A stretch of DNA of 64,000 nucleotides, taken from contig OY856186.1 in assembly GCA_963693315.1 (NCBI GenBank), positions 370,166,850-370,230,849 on the forward strand, in the 5' to 3' direction. Position numbers and translations under genes: made by a program. The notes beneath the pieces are model-generated. The model was given only the letters and a program-made list of their open reading frames with translations, ran no database searches and was not told the origin of the DNA. Each line of letters begins with the position of its first letter. Position 1 is the stretch's first letter. Source of the stretch: Diogma glabrata (lineage: Eukaryota > Arthropoda > Insecta > Diptera > Cylindrotomidae). Shown here in pieces: positions 9,331-22,525 of this stretch.

Positions 9331-11740
9331 TTACGAGTTTTGGCTGTATTTTCATGTATATATACATTATATTCTGAAGTTTCGTTTTTCTCTGTGGGCC
9401 TTGTGGTAATTTAATTTTTTTTTCATATTTGTAAGCTCACGGTATGAACCGAATAACGGTTTATAACAATTCTTCACAATTCTTCAATTATAACAATGCT
9501 TCACTTTCTTTAAAACTAATAGATTTTATCTAATTTAAAAAATGTTGAATGTCTAATATAACAAATTCATAAGGATCCACCGGACTGCTGAGCAACAAGA
9601 AAATATATTGAGGACTTGGTGGCATCAACTCGAATGTTGAAAAAAAGTCAAATTAACCAACTTAAGCAAACACTAAACCTAATTAGAAATACTTTATTTC
9701 CTCCTAACCTTAGTTTTTGTAGAAAGTATAAAAATAAGAAATCCAAAATATAGTAAGTCAGTTTGCTTTATTTCAACTACTTATAAGTAAAATTATATAA
9801 ACAAAATTTAATATATAATCTTTGTGTTTAAATTATAGTAGAGTAAGTAAACTGGTCCTTCGAGCCTGATTGCTATAAATTGTCTATCTGTATATTAAAA
9901 ATAATGACATATCACCAATATATACATTTCTACAAAAAAAAAACGTGCCACAAACAAGAATTTCAGAAAACCATTTTAAAATATGTTTTTCTCTTAAATC
10001 AACTATCTCCAATTTATTATTACATACATAATTATTCCACATTAATAGGAACTAATAGTAGTAGTAACACAACATGAAAACCACCAAATAACGGTAATTG
10101 CATATAAATAAATAATATTTAATTAATAATATCAATATCGATTTTACAGTTGTTATATTACTATTTAAACGGATTTTAAATTATTTATAAATTATAAAAA
10201 TGAGGTTTCTAAAAAGACATAAAAACACTTAAAAGTGAACTTGAACTAAAGTAAAATTTTATAAAAGAAAGAGAACAAACAAAAAAAAAGAAATATTTCA
10301 ATTTCAACAAACATCCATTTTAGTTTTATTTCTCGTTATTTTCTCAATTTGTATTAGTAGTGAATAGCTTTTATTAAATTTCTTTAATTAAATGAAACTG
10401 TTACATCCGGTTTTTGTTTACATTGAAAAATTTAAGTGGGATGAGTAAAATGAGGTTAGGTTTTGGAAAAAAATTTGATTTATTTTTAAATCATTGCAGA
10501 ACAATGGTATAACTCTAGCTAACCCAAAAAAAAATTTACAATTATCTTACCTACTGTACGATGATTCTTTATTATTATATAACAAACATAACCTTAAAAA
10601 GTTCATTTCTCTATTGTCAAACGAAAAAAAAAACAAAGAGAGTGTGATAGGAAATAATATTTCTTAAAACGATAATATATACACACGCATTTTTATTCAT
10701 TTTTATTCAAGTGAGAGAATAACTATCTAGCTAACTAGCTCACTTTATATGTATAAATAAGTTCTTGAAGATGTGCGATCGCTTTTTTTTTGTAAATAAA
10801 ATTAAAAACAAAACTGATGTTAAAAAATGACGGTTGTTTTGTTTAGTTCATTCAACTTCTATACCAACAACAAAAATTTAATCCTATCTGCGCAATATTT
10901 TTTTTTATTTGATAAATAAAAGCAAAAAATCAATTAAATAAACCAAAATTAATTTTGATAATTAGATAAATGTCAAAATAAAGATTACATATTCATCCGG
11001 TAGAATTGCAACAGGTAAATATTTGATTATCAGTATATGGTTATGTGAACGTGGCATTAGAAATAAAATAAAAATTCAATTCTATTGTGTTGATTTTATC
11101 ATATCTTTGCTATTAAGTGATTGAATAATCATGTTTTGTTGTTGTTACTATTAAACAAAAAAAAAATTTTATTTGATTATTTTGAAATGACCTTGAATAT
11201 TGATATGTGATTACATGATTAGAAATGGAAGAATTTTTTTTGTTCGTTATATTTTTTTTTTAATAATTGTTTAGAAACGTTTTAAATTTGTTGTGTCTTG
11301 TCCGTTTGTGAATGGAGTATATTTTTATGTTTGAATTTATTTGAAATGAGTTTAGGTTTCTGGAATAAGTTATTAAGTAATGTACATATATGATAGTTGT
11401 CACGTAGAAGCAGTAAGAACACAAATATTTCGAAACTCGGTAGCAAATAAGGAATTCTACTTCCACGTCAGTGCTACCTGGATAACTATAATAGAATAAG
11501 ATGTTGTAGTGAAGAGGATACTGAGAGAAATTATACTCGTTTGTTATTAATCTAAGTTCAAGGCAAGCGTCAGATTTTTATGTTAGAGGTGAATAGTACC
11601 ATCTTGGATTAAAAGTGGTTAAGACGTTTCTGTAAGTACGTAACCCTTTAATGAAAAGAGACGCCACGATGGAATTTCGTTCGTTTTTTTCTTTTGATAA
11701 AATGTGTTGTGTCAATACAGCGATACCCATCTCGATACCC

Positions 11741-12438
11741 ATGAGCGAAATTCCTGAGGACTTACAGTATGTAATTCTTTTTCTCTATTGCAAAAGCAAG
11801 TAAAAAAAATTGCAGGGGTTTAGGGTGATGATTTTGTAACGCAGGACTCCTGAGTAGTTTGTTCGATTCTGTTCTGTAAATTTTGACATTAAAGATGCGC
11901 CCCGCTCTGCCCGACCAGTCACAATAAAAGTAAGTTTTCAAGACATAGGGGATACACTAAACATCAACCATATTTTGGAATCATTTGAAAAAGGTTGGCT
12001 AGCCAAAGAAGCACAATTTCCCTGAGTGAAATGCTGCTAAATTGTAACGAAATCGATTCATTTCTAAAGCGAATAACGAATGTTGAAAAATGGGTTAAAT
12101 ATAATAAAACTAATTGTAAACAATCATGACCAAAGGCCGGTAATAAGAAACAAACGCCTCCAAAACCTGAATCGACGTCTAATATAAGGTGATGCTGTGT
12201 TTATGATGAGATTGCAAATGAACTGATTATTGTAAGTCGCTAACTCCTGGCCAAACGATAAATTCAATTCTAGCGTTAACAATTAACCAAATTAGCGCCA
12301 GCAATGCAAACAAATAACGGCGTGGTCTTCCAATATGACAATGCCAGACCATACACATATTTGATTCGATTGATTTTCAATAAAGAAATATTGCATTCGA
12401 AACTTGAACAAAAAACGGTGCATACATTTCATATAACC
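11741..12438 (+). pseudogene. Decayed mariner-type transposase
   Basis: Fragments in shifting frames follow the mariner transposase order. An N-terminal piece starts with ATG at 11741 (MSEIPEDLQYVILFLYCKSK). A WF-x-RFCSVNFD-like piece continues into DIKDAPRSARPVT at 11885. A piece NEIDSFLKRITNVEKWVKYN covers the first catalytic region near 12050-12110. GVVFQYDNARPYT covers the second near 12320-12355. In the family the first region reads DEKW; here the acidic residue is Val. The second Asp survives and the third is missing by truncation. Stops and frameshifts interrupt every segment, so no active enzyme is made. Terminal inverted repeats were not located. The family call is from memory of mariner DD34D motifs and is firm; the subfamily is not. 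Confidence 0.82.
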
Positions 12439-15400
12439 TAAAATACTAATGCATAAAAGTTGTAATAAAGTTACAAATATTCTAATTAATTTTACCATCA
12501 ATCAAATTTCCTTCTTATTAAACAAACAAAAAAATATATTAATTTTAAAACTTGTTATACGCCCATAAATTAATTACAACTTAAAATATATTTTTTTTTC
12601 ATTTGTTTGAAAATGAAATAACAATTTTACCGTTATTTGAATATCATTTGTTTTGTTTTTTATTTTCTAGTTTTGTTTATTTAGTAAACTATGCTCATCG
12701 AAATGAAACGGTATTAGTCTTATTTTTTAAATTTTTTTTTATTTAATTGTTTTCAAAATATAATTATACTTTGTAACCTTAGATTTAGTTGAAATTATGT
12801 AATTTTTTTGTAATTTGAATAAATGCTATTTGATGTTATTTACGGTTTTTTATCTTTCTAGAATGAATCATTATTCTCTAAACGAAATAAAAACCATTTC
12901 ATAATTTTTATGTAATATATGGTTACGATAAGTCTAATAATTCAATTATTATTTTTGCTGTAAAAATCTTCCGTAAACTTTTAAACATAGTAAATAACGT
13001 GAATAATAAAGATTATCTAATTCACAAAAAAAGAACAATGTGATATCATGTTATTGATTCAAAGAAATTCGATTGATTGATAACAAAAACACACAATTGT
13101 TAGTTAAATGTATTTTCATTCAAAGTTCTAAACAGAATTATCGAGAACATATTTTTTTGTACTTGCCAAAAAACGTCATCTTATCTGGTTTATTTATTTG
13201 TTACGTAATTATTTTATCTACAAAAAAATAATTGTATGATAAACCACAACAAAACCCATTTCCGTGTATTTGATGAATACACACAATCATACATATGTTT
13301 TTATTTTTAAGTATTTTTTTAAGTTTGTTTATATTTTTAAAAATAAATTTACGTGTACTTAACCTAATTTAAAAAAAAAAAATTGCGATGTTTTCTATTT
13401 GAAATAGTCATTGTGTTTTCACACAAAAACAAAAAGAGATAGTGAAAATTTGTTTTCTTAGTGAAAATTAAAAAGACAACAAAAAATGTAGAATAAAGTA
13501 AAAGTCGTTTGATGAATAAATAGAAAATGTTTCTTTAAGAAAAAAAATCAGTTGATAGAAAAGTATGTGGGTAAATTTGTTTTTAATTGACTTCCGATTA
13601 GCTCTGTATAATTGACGAATAAGTGGGTCAAAGTGAAACGGTTCGATTGTTAGTTGTCACAATTTCAAATGATTTACATTGAAACTATCATATCACCCAA
13701 AACTTAGCCTTTTCATAACGTCTCTATATAGAAAATGTTTTCATATTGTTGTAGTTGTTGTATCCGTATTGTTACAATGGCGCCCATTTCTATCAACTAA
13801 ACTATAAACAAATAATTTTAAACTTAATTTTTTCTTAAATTTCATAAAAAAACCAGTCATCCAAAGTTGTTCTATCACTACATTGTCTGTCCATTCACTT
13901 ATCAACAAGTTTTTAACAATAAAATATAAGCATATCAGACAAAAGAAATTATCAACTAAAGCGCATCATAAAATGCTAAAAAAATTTGTCAACAATCCAA
14001 TAAAATTTATCAAGTCAACAATAATAAAAGAAATATTTCGGTTTTGTTTTACCTTAAATATTTCTTATTAATACACAATATATAACGGTCAACGAATAAC
14101 AAATGACGTTAATTCTTATTCCATTTAATTAAAACTTAAGTCGCAATAAACAAATAAAAAAAACCAATTATATGAATTTATAATTAAAGATTATATATTC
14201 AATCTATAATTTGTTGAAATCAAAAATTCTAAAAATTCAAAACTCTTATCAGGCAACCCTAATAATATTCTCTTCATGTTATGCAACACAAAATCTTCTA
14301 TTATATAATTTTTGGTTTGTTTCATATTCACAGATTCTTGATATATCTATTTTTTTTATAAGATGATGATTTTTTATAAATACAAATACACAAAATAAAA
14401 TACAAAAAATGAAAAGATGATTAAATTTATTTTCTTACGTGTAATATATGCGTGAGTAATAAAAACATTTTAAAAAGAATTTTAGAATAATCTTCAAATA
14501 AAAACAAATTTCCGATATATTCACTTACGTGACTAACATCAGATTGTAATGAAATAAAAATGAATAGTAAATATGTGTTTGAATATTAAAATTAAAAACA
14601 AAATTAGTTTTTCCAATCAAATAAAATTAATTAATTAAATTTTTATTTGATAAAAATTACTTTGAAATTTATAAATGAATCAACACGACTAAAGCGAAGT
14701 TTGTGATAAGAAAGTTGTTTATAAATTTGCTTGAGGTATCAGTAATCAGTAGTCGTTATAAATTAAAGTTCTTTGTTTAATTTTAAGAAAATAAAGATTG
14801 AGGTTATTACCCTCAAATATACATACATATATACATTCATGTTTAATGGATCATCGTTGAAAGCAATGTTCTATATCTTTTGGTAAACATGTTTGTTATT
14901 TTATTTTCTAAGATGATCCACCTTTTTTTTGGCGATGAATAAAATGGTTAGGATGATCCAACAAATGAAAAATTATTTTATTCAGAGAAATGAATAACAA
15001 CACCTTGAGTCATATCATATTAAATAATAATATATTATCTCCTTTGTTCATAGAAAAAAAAAGTTTTCTCTTCATTCTTATGTAAAAATCTATCCCTATT
15101 CTATTTCTATTTTCAAAAACAAAAAAAAATAATTTTCATTATAAAAATAATATTGACACATTAATTCAAAACAACTTAATTTTTCTCCATTTAAAATAAA
15201 ATAAAAATCACCATTGGATAATATCCAAAATATAAAATGTTTTCAGCACCTGCTACCATTTGAATTAAAAAAAAATGATATGTCTTATATAACATATTAT
15301 ATAAAAAAAATTAGAACACTTACAACTGTCAAATAATTATTAGTCTTATATAACTTAAAAAATTCTAACGACAATAACGAAAATAAATGAAATCATTATA

Positions 15401-16548
15401 ATTTTAATAATTAAATTAAAATTGTGAAGGTGTAAACAAAAATTACATGATGTCATTCATCATTTTTTACTTTATAACCTAAGTTATTGTCTAATTATGG
15501 AAAATGTATATTTATATTCATAGAATCTTAGAACAATTATTTATATTTTATATAACAATGAAGTTAGCTAATTGGATCAAAAAACGAAAACTCCACCCAC
15601 AACTTTATATAAAAACATTATTAAAATAAATTTAATATCTAAGATGAAGAAAAAAAAATGAAATTAAAATAAAACTTACGCTCACTTTAACGAATTATAT
15701 AACTAAATTTTATTTTTAATACACAATTTATTTTTTTTACATAATTATATTTTTTTTTTCAGTTTCATTTATAGACTGACTTATTTAATTCAAATATTAA
15801 TATAGAAAAAAAAATACTGGAGAAAAAAGATTGAGGTTATATTTGCAATAAGGTTTTATAATATTCATGTAATACTTTTTGAATTACAGGTATAGATAGA
15901 TTACATATAAAATTGAAATATCACGAAAAAACTTTATATTAATTTGGAGTTGTGACTTGATTTCTAAATATGGAATTTTGTTGTTTTTTTTTTTTTGTTT
16001 ATCAAGAAAAATATGTGAAATGATTCTTCTTTATATGTTTACATATTTTATAAATAAATGTATGTACTTTAGACAGTAACATATGAAGTAGACAAATTAG
16101 GAAAACATAAACATGTCAAGTTTAAAACGATAAGCGGAAAACGAAAAGCAGAATTGTTGGAAACATGGTTATGAGACGTTAATCGTAACAGATTGGTAGT
16201 TGTTATAACCGAAAATTAAAGAGAATTATGTTTAGTTTTTTATGGTCACTTTTTTATTTTGATTATTGGATTGTGTTCAGTCTTATGTTGTTAGTAATTA
16301 TATTTTAGTTTGAATTTTCAAATGCCACTCTTTGGATTCATCTTTCACTTTTTAAGAATCTGTGTTTAATCTCAATTTTGGGTGAATAGATCTTTAAGTA
16401 ATGGGTAACTTAAAGAATTTTACTATACACGAGCTTAAAAGCTACACAAGGTTCTGTCGATATTTATTTACAGTGGTTGTAATGACTAAAAATCTGATCA
16501 GTGGACATTTTTTTTAAATTTAAAAACAAACAGTCAACACACTAATCA

Positions 16549-16775
16549 AACATCATTCCGTAATATCAAACAGCTTAAGACCATTTCGCAAATAATATAT
16601 GACCGTATACAAAGTTTCACTATGTATAACTAAACTCATCTTTTAGCTTATCTTTCATGCGAACTCAATTAACAGTATATAATAAATTGTTGTTTTATTT
16701 TATTTTTATAATAAGAAACAAATATTTTTTTTGTTGAACAGATCTTGCCATCACTAATAGGGTACTTCATTTAGT
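16549..16775. repeat. Diverged dispersed repeat, copy 2
   Basis: This is the partner of 9046-9330, in the same orientation. It ends with a stretch like gggtacttcattta, which matches gagtacttcata in copy 1. It is non-coding and the family is unknown. Confidence 0.5.
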
Positions 16776-19639
16776 GATACTTGAACTGAAATTTATTCGA
16801 AATATTAATAATTGATTGAATTTTGAAGGACCTTATTGTTATGATTTGATGGTGGTAGACGGTTTGTTTGAATAATTTTTCTCTGTCTGTTTCATTTGTT
16901 TTTTACGGCAGATTTTCAACATATGGGATAATTTTTGTTATTGAATTGAATAAGAAAACTAAAGCAAAAGAGATAAATAGAATGGCTTTTTAAATAACTA
17001 AGTCGTTGTGTGAAACAATATTAATTTAAATTTAAGTGTAGTTTTTAGCTTTGATTTGGGATATCAGTTACATAAATTGGAATTAATTAAAGTTTGGTTT
17101 TATATAAAGTTATAAGAAAATTGTGAGTCAAAATTTATATAAAACATCAGCCTGATTGCGTACGTGACACTGTGAATTTATTTGTGGAAATCTTGGTAAT
17201 GATAAGAAGAACTTGGAATAAGTTCTTGGAATCAAAAATCAAATCTGTTGCTACTAAATGGGCTATCTAGCTGTTTTTTTTTATTGGACAAGAGGATTCG
17301 ACGTAGTACATTCAACATTAAATTAAGTTAAATTTTATTTTATATTACTGATAAAATTTCTTTACGATAAGTTTTTCGATCGATTGAAATAAATTTGTTT
17401 TTAATAATTTTTTTTTAAAAATTTGTACGATCAAAACTTAAATTGGATCAGTGGCATATTCCTTGATCATTTGACGCACTGTCTTCCTCAATGATTAAAG
17501 CTCAGATAAAGAGTTATATGAGGGTTCGTTTTTTTGAGCAAGAACAAATAACATGCCATCATCAAGGAATATTCCATAACTAGGATTGAGCGTACCATAG
17601 TTGACTGAATATAGTGCATCAAATAGCACTCTTCAGATATTAACTTGGTCAGCGATATCTCCCTGCTATTGCCAGTGGTATGTGATATCTCACTTGAGAT
17701 CGTATGCAAATAGCAGCTACTAGAGTACACCAGGTTGTCTCATTTGTAGATCAAATATTAAAAAATTGGCATATCAACAAAAACTGATCGATAATCTAGT
17801 GAATTGACAAAACGATAAATTGTTTAGTAAAAGGCAATTATTCTTTTGTCGCATAAAAAGTTGTTGAATTTCGGCGAGAAACAGTTCCATCACTTCCCAC
17901 GGAAACCACTTACTATTGCTCCGCAGTTGAATTAGTTAATTATTAAATTGACCATCAAACGGTGCAATCGAGAAAAGAAGGCTTGGCATGTTAGTTTTTA
18001 GTGCAAAGAAAAGCGATAGGTAGACTTTGTAAATTTAGCGGTTATATCGCCCTAAAATTCCGTCCCTTGCGCTTATATCTGAATTCGTTATTGAAAAGAA
18101 ATATTTTGAGAAATAAGTTTTGCCCAGTACGAACACGCAAATTTCGTCCAATTTTTCTGGATCTAGCAGGTTGTCTTTTTAATCAAGTAAAAATTGCCCC
18201 TTGGCAAACAAGCGAGCTTATTACAAGTTTATGTTCGTTATCGAATGTTTTTCTTTAATCAATTCCACATCGCTATTGTGATAACAATTCTCTTTCACGT
18301 CAGAACTGATTGTTAGATTTGAGCGGGTATAATCAAGATATCGTAGTTGACAGGAAATAAACTGAGATTTTGTCAGTTACTCAAATGAGTCTGTAACCTA
18401 CTGAAATGATGTAAGATAACAAGAAAAAAAAATCGTAAAAATTCTATTTCGCAGGGAGAACTATTTTATTATTGTTGGAAAAATGTTGTTTGAAAATGCA
18501 GGCGGCATTGCGCCATAATAAAACAAACTTCAAAAGCTGTTTTGTAAAAGTCAGTTGTAAATTATGGCTCACTTATTTTTAATGGATGTTACCACGATGG
18601 CTTTCTTAAATAGAATAGTCAAATCACCATAAAAGCTAGGTTATTTGGCGATTTGTTAAAATTTTTTGGATTATGGGCTTTTTGTGCTATTTAAGTTATA
18701 TGGCCTTTGAGGCATTTAAAATTTTGAGTCTTTTCCTCCAACATAATAAATATATAAGTAGAACAGATGCCGCAGGTTGGTTTTTAAAATTCAATATCTA
18801 TCTATATCTAAGGGTTGGTTGGTAATAATTTTGTTTTGATTTGCTAAGTTTGTAAGTTATTGTGTAACCAATTTATTTAATCATATTTTGGATGATTTAA
18901 AAAAAAATTGTATCGTTTGTTGACATTTTTTTGTTCCATATTTAATTGTCAAAGTGTCGATCAATGTTATCTGTAATCCGTTTTATGTAAGCTATTTGTT
19001 TTGTGTTACTTAGAGTTCTTAAATCTTTTTTGCTCGTTGGTATAGTGCTTAAACTTTGGATCGGATTATTGTTAGTTGGTAGTATTTGATGTTGGTGTAA
19101 ATGTTGTTATTTAGAATATTTCGTTGCGATTGTAAAACGAAAAACCTCACATCAGAAAGACATACAAATGAATTCACAAAAAAACATGCGTTAGCTGTTG
19201 CAAATATATTACTGAACCAACAGGCATACAAGTCATAAAACGACTCAAAGAACAAATCAAAGTAACAACAAAACAAAACCGAAACCAAAATAAAATAAAA
19301 ATCACGAATTTACTAATATAAAAAACATGTATAATCACGTAAGATCTAAAACTAGATGGATCTTTTGGAGTGATAATATTTTATGATAATACACAATGAT
19401 AATATTTTAAATGTCAACATCAATACAAAAACTCACATTATGCAGAACCTGATTTTGATGCAAAAAACGGATATGAAATTAGTTTATATAGAAATAAAGA
19501 AAAATTTACGCACAAGTTTATATTTTAAAACAAATGGGCGTTATACAGAAATACTACGTTTTGGTAGCACGTTTTAATGTTATAAAGGGATCAAACATCA
19601 GTCAAAAATCCTAATGTTTCTTTTTTTCTTTCTAGCTAG

Positions 19640-19830
19640 GCATTTGCAAAAGGAAAACACAAACACTGTTAGACCATTTATTATTTTTTACCGATGAAAA
19701 TATAGAATGTGAGGGTAGACTTGATACGTGAATATTATTTGACTTTGATAATTGAATATTATTTCCTACAATATTCTACAATTTTCTTCAATATTCTACA
19801 ATATTCTGAAATATGTTATTTTATTCATTT
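19640..19830. repeat. Diverged dispersed repeat with ATTCTACAA-rich end, copy 1
   Basis: It shares with 24610-24905 the ordered blocks aaaggaaaacacaaacact, ccgatgaaaatat, a 'gtagac' block, and a tail of repeated attctacaat units. Spacing differs between copies through indels. The family is unknown and no ORF is present. Confidence 0.55.
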
Positions 19831-22525
19831 TGATCTGAGGTATCTTTAAAACAGACGTTTCGAGCTTATTCGTTTAAAAAACATTCGACAAATTTAAAGA
19901 TGTCGACCATTGCAGTAGTTTATTTCATATGGGATGTTAAAGAACAATAGTTTAGAGAAACAATTTTAACAACATGGTTTACAATAATCAATTACTGTGT
20001 TAAAGTTTCTATTGGACCAACAGGAAGATCATAAATATGAATTTACATAATATAGAAAAAAATTACATATTTTGCAATAGTCTAAAATCGATAATATAAT
20101 TTTTTACTATCTGCTAATACAATAAACAACCTATACTAAAGCTCCATCTGTTATCAGGTTTAATATATTTTATTTTTGTATTTTTATTACTGTCAATATT
20201 GTTAAACTGATAACAAAATTCAATAATATATAAAAACAATATAAACAAACTTAAAATGATAACAAAACAAATGTTTTTATTACTAATATCCATTATTTTT
20301 ATTTGAAGAATGATGTTACGAATATTCCAACTTATTATTACCAAAACGTTTGATGTTTGTTGTTTTAACTATTTTTATTTTTGTAATTCCATTATGATAT
20401 AACAAGTAACAACACAAAGTGTAAAAGATAATAATAAAAATATTCTACGTGAAAATTGAATTTATAACTTCAAGATTAATGCGTCAACTTGTGTTATATA
20501 AAGTAAATATATAATTTTTTTAGATTGTAATTTGCAATACAAAAATTATGAACATTTTATTTTTAAATGGAGAGAGATATACATAACAAAAGTAAATAGT
20601 GATAGGTAAATATTTTGCGATTACATTCATAATCGATTATTAGATTATGTAGGATTTAATGTAATTATATAAGATAAACCTATTATACAATATTTTATTC
20701 TGGATCATTTTTTAACAGATATTTTCAACGATTATTATTATATAATGTTGATTAGATAATTGTGATGGAAAATAAATGCATGTTATGAAAAAAATTCGAG
20801 GTCAACATTTATAGTTCTTCTTTATTTAATTAAAATCCCATTAAAACTATAACTACAAAAATTCAAAAATAAAACAAATAAATTAATAATTATTTAAAAT
20901 TAACTTACATAATTAATTAAATATCATGAAGATACTCAAGTAACCCTAATTAAATGAATTGTAATTGTTATGAGTTTGACTGTAAATATCATGATAAACT
21001 AAAATACATATATAAATAATAAAGTAATATAGTCATACTATAGTAAACGGAAAGAGAAGAAATAAAAGAAAAAAGGGGAAGGGATTTACATATCTCATTT
21101 ATTATCAACGAAATTGTCGATATTGCAGAAAATAAGCAAAATATATTTTTAACCGATGTTTATTTGATTTTAAACACTAAATATTTTTATTCTTTTGATT
21201 AATAATTGCAGTATTTTATATTTTTACAATCATAATAGTATGTGTAAGCGTAAATGATCAATAACAGCTGTTTTGATTATTAAACTAGTCTTAAATTTAA
21301 ATGAACTTGAGCATATTGCAAGACATCTAAGAAAATGTTTTATCTGGAAAGGTTTGTAGTATTTTGCTCAATATGAGAGAAAATAAAGCACATGCAACAA
21401 CTCATCCATAATATACTATTATTTAATGTTACACCAGATAACTGAATTACATAATCTACACATACAACAAAAACATGCGCATATATAAATAATCTACAAT
21501 TACCAACAACAAAGAAATTATTCTTAATTCTTGATATAAAAAAAAATACACTAAAATCCTTATGATTATGTAAAGAAAATAGCAAAAAAAATTATATACG
21601 ATTATTATTATAAAGAAAAAAAAAACAGGAGGTGAAAATACTTTGCGTAACTTGCCAACATAAACAATTTATTTAATTTTTTGTTGTTGGTGTTATTGTA
21701 AGCATATGTTTCAACTTTGATTGTGTCAAATATTTTGTGGTTTTTTTTTCTTATGTTAATTGAAGATAGTAAGAATTCGCTTAATTATTTTCAAATTGAA
21801 TGCAAAAATTTTCTTATACATATTTTAAATGTTTAATTAATTCAACATTGTAGATGTAAGAATTATATAATAAATATGTTTATGATAGTCGTTTGTGATT
21901 TTAGATTGGGTTATATTTTGTTTAGAATAATGGGCGTAATCCTATGCACAGTCCAATTGTGGATCGTTTAAGTTATCTACCGTTTTTTATTCTGACAGTA
22001 AAAGTAACCAGAACTAGCGAAGACCTATGTCATTTTAACTTTTTGCTTTCATCACTTATGATTATCCCACTAATCCCAAAATTGGTGACCTCAGTAACAC
22101 CCACAGTAAGTAAAAAATTTTCTGTTTCAAAAGCAACCTACCACCCAACAAAATATATTACCACTTAAAGATTTTAGTTTTCATTACATAAAATCACTTT
22201 TCATTAAATCCACCGTTTCAGATTTTGTAAGAAAGTAGAAAATTGAAAAGAAAATTGGCTGACACATTTACAGGCTTCATTCTGAAGTGAATTACATCAA
22301 ATGTGAATAGGTAAATTCGATGTATATTGATCCAATTTAAATTTTAAACCAACTAGAACTTCATAACTCAATCTCAGACACTCAATTACAATAACATACG
22401 AATCGTGTCATCAGGATCGTGTTTGTCATGAGGAAATAGATGCCTAATTTTTATTTAGTTTTCTTTAGTGTTTTTTAACTCAAGTATGATATTTTTCTAG
22501 GTTATCAACATCTAATCCGTTTACG

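Larger units (their letters stand above)
8037..11740. other. AT-rich non-coding stretch with short repeats
   Basis: No conserved ORF is seen. It holds a hairpin at 8771-8827, one copy of a dispersed repeat at 9046-9330, and many A/T runs. Short open frames at 9196, 9880 and 11260 have no domain and A/T-driven composition. Confidence 0.6.
12439..22525. other. Long AT-rich stretch without a recognised gene
   Basis: No conserved domain is seen on either strand. It contains dispersed repeats at 16549-16775 and 19640-19830. At 17480-18260 the sequence is less AT-rich, and on the minus strand around 17520-17620 it gives coding-like peptide (YSVNYGTLNPSYGIFLDD) with stops nearby. This could be an old gene or element remnant that I cannot name. 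The plus-strand frame at 18001-18258 is likewise unidentified. Confidence 0.5.
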
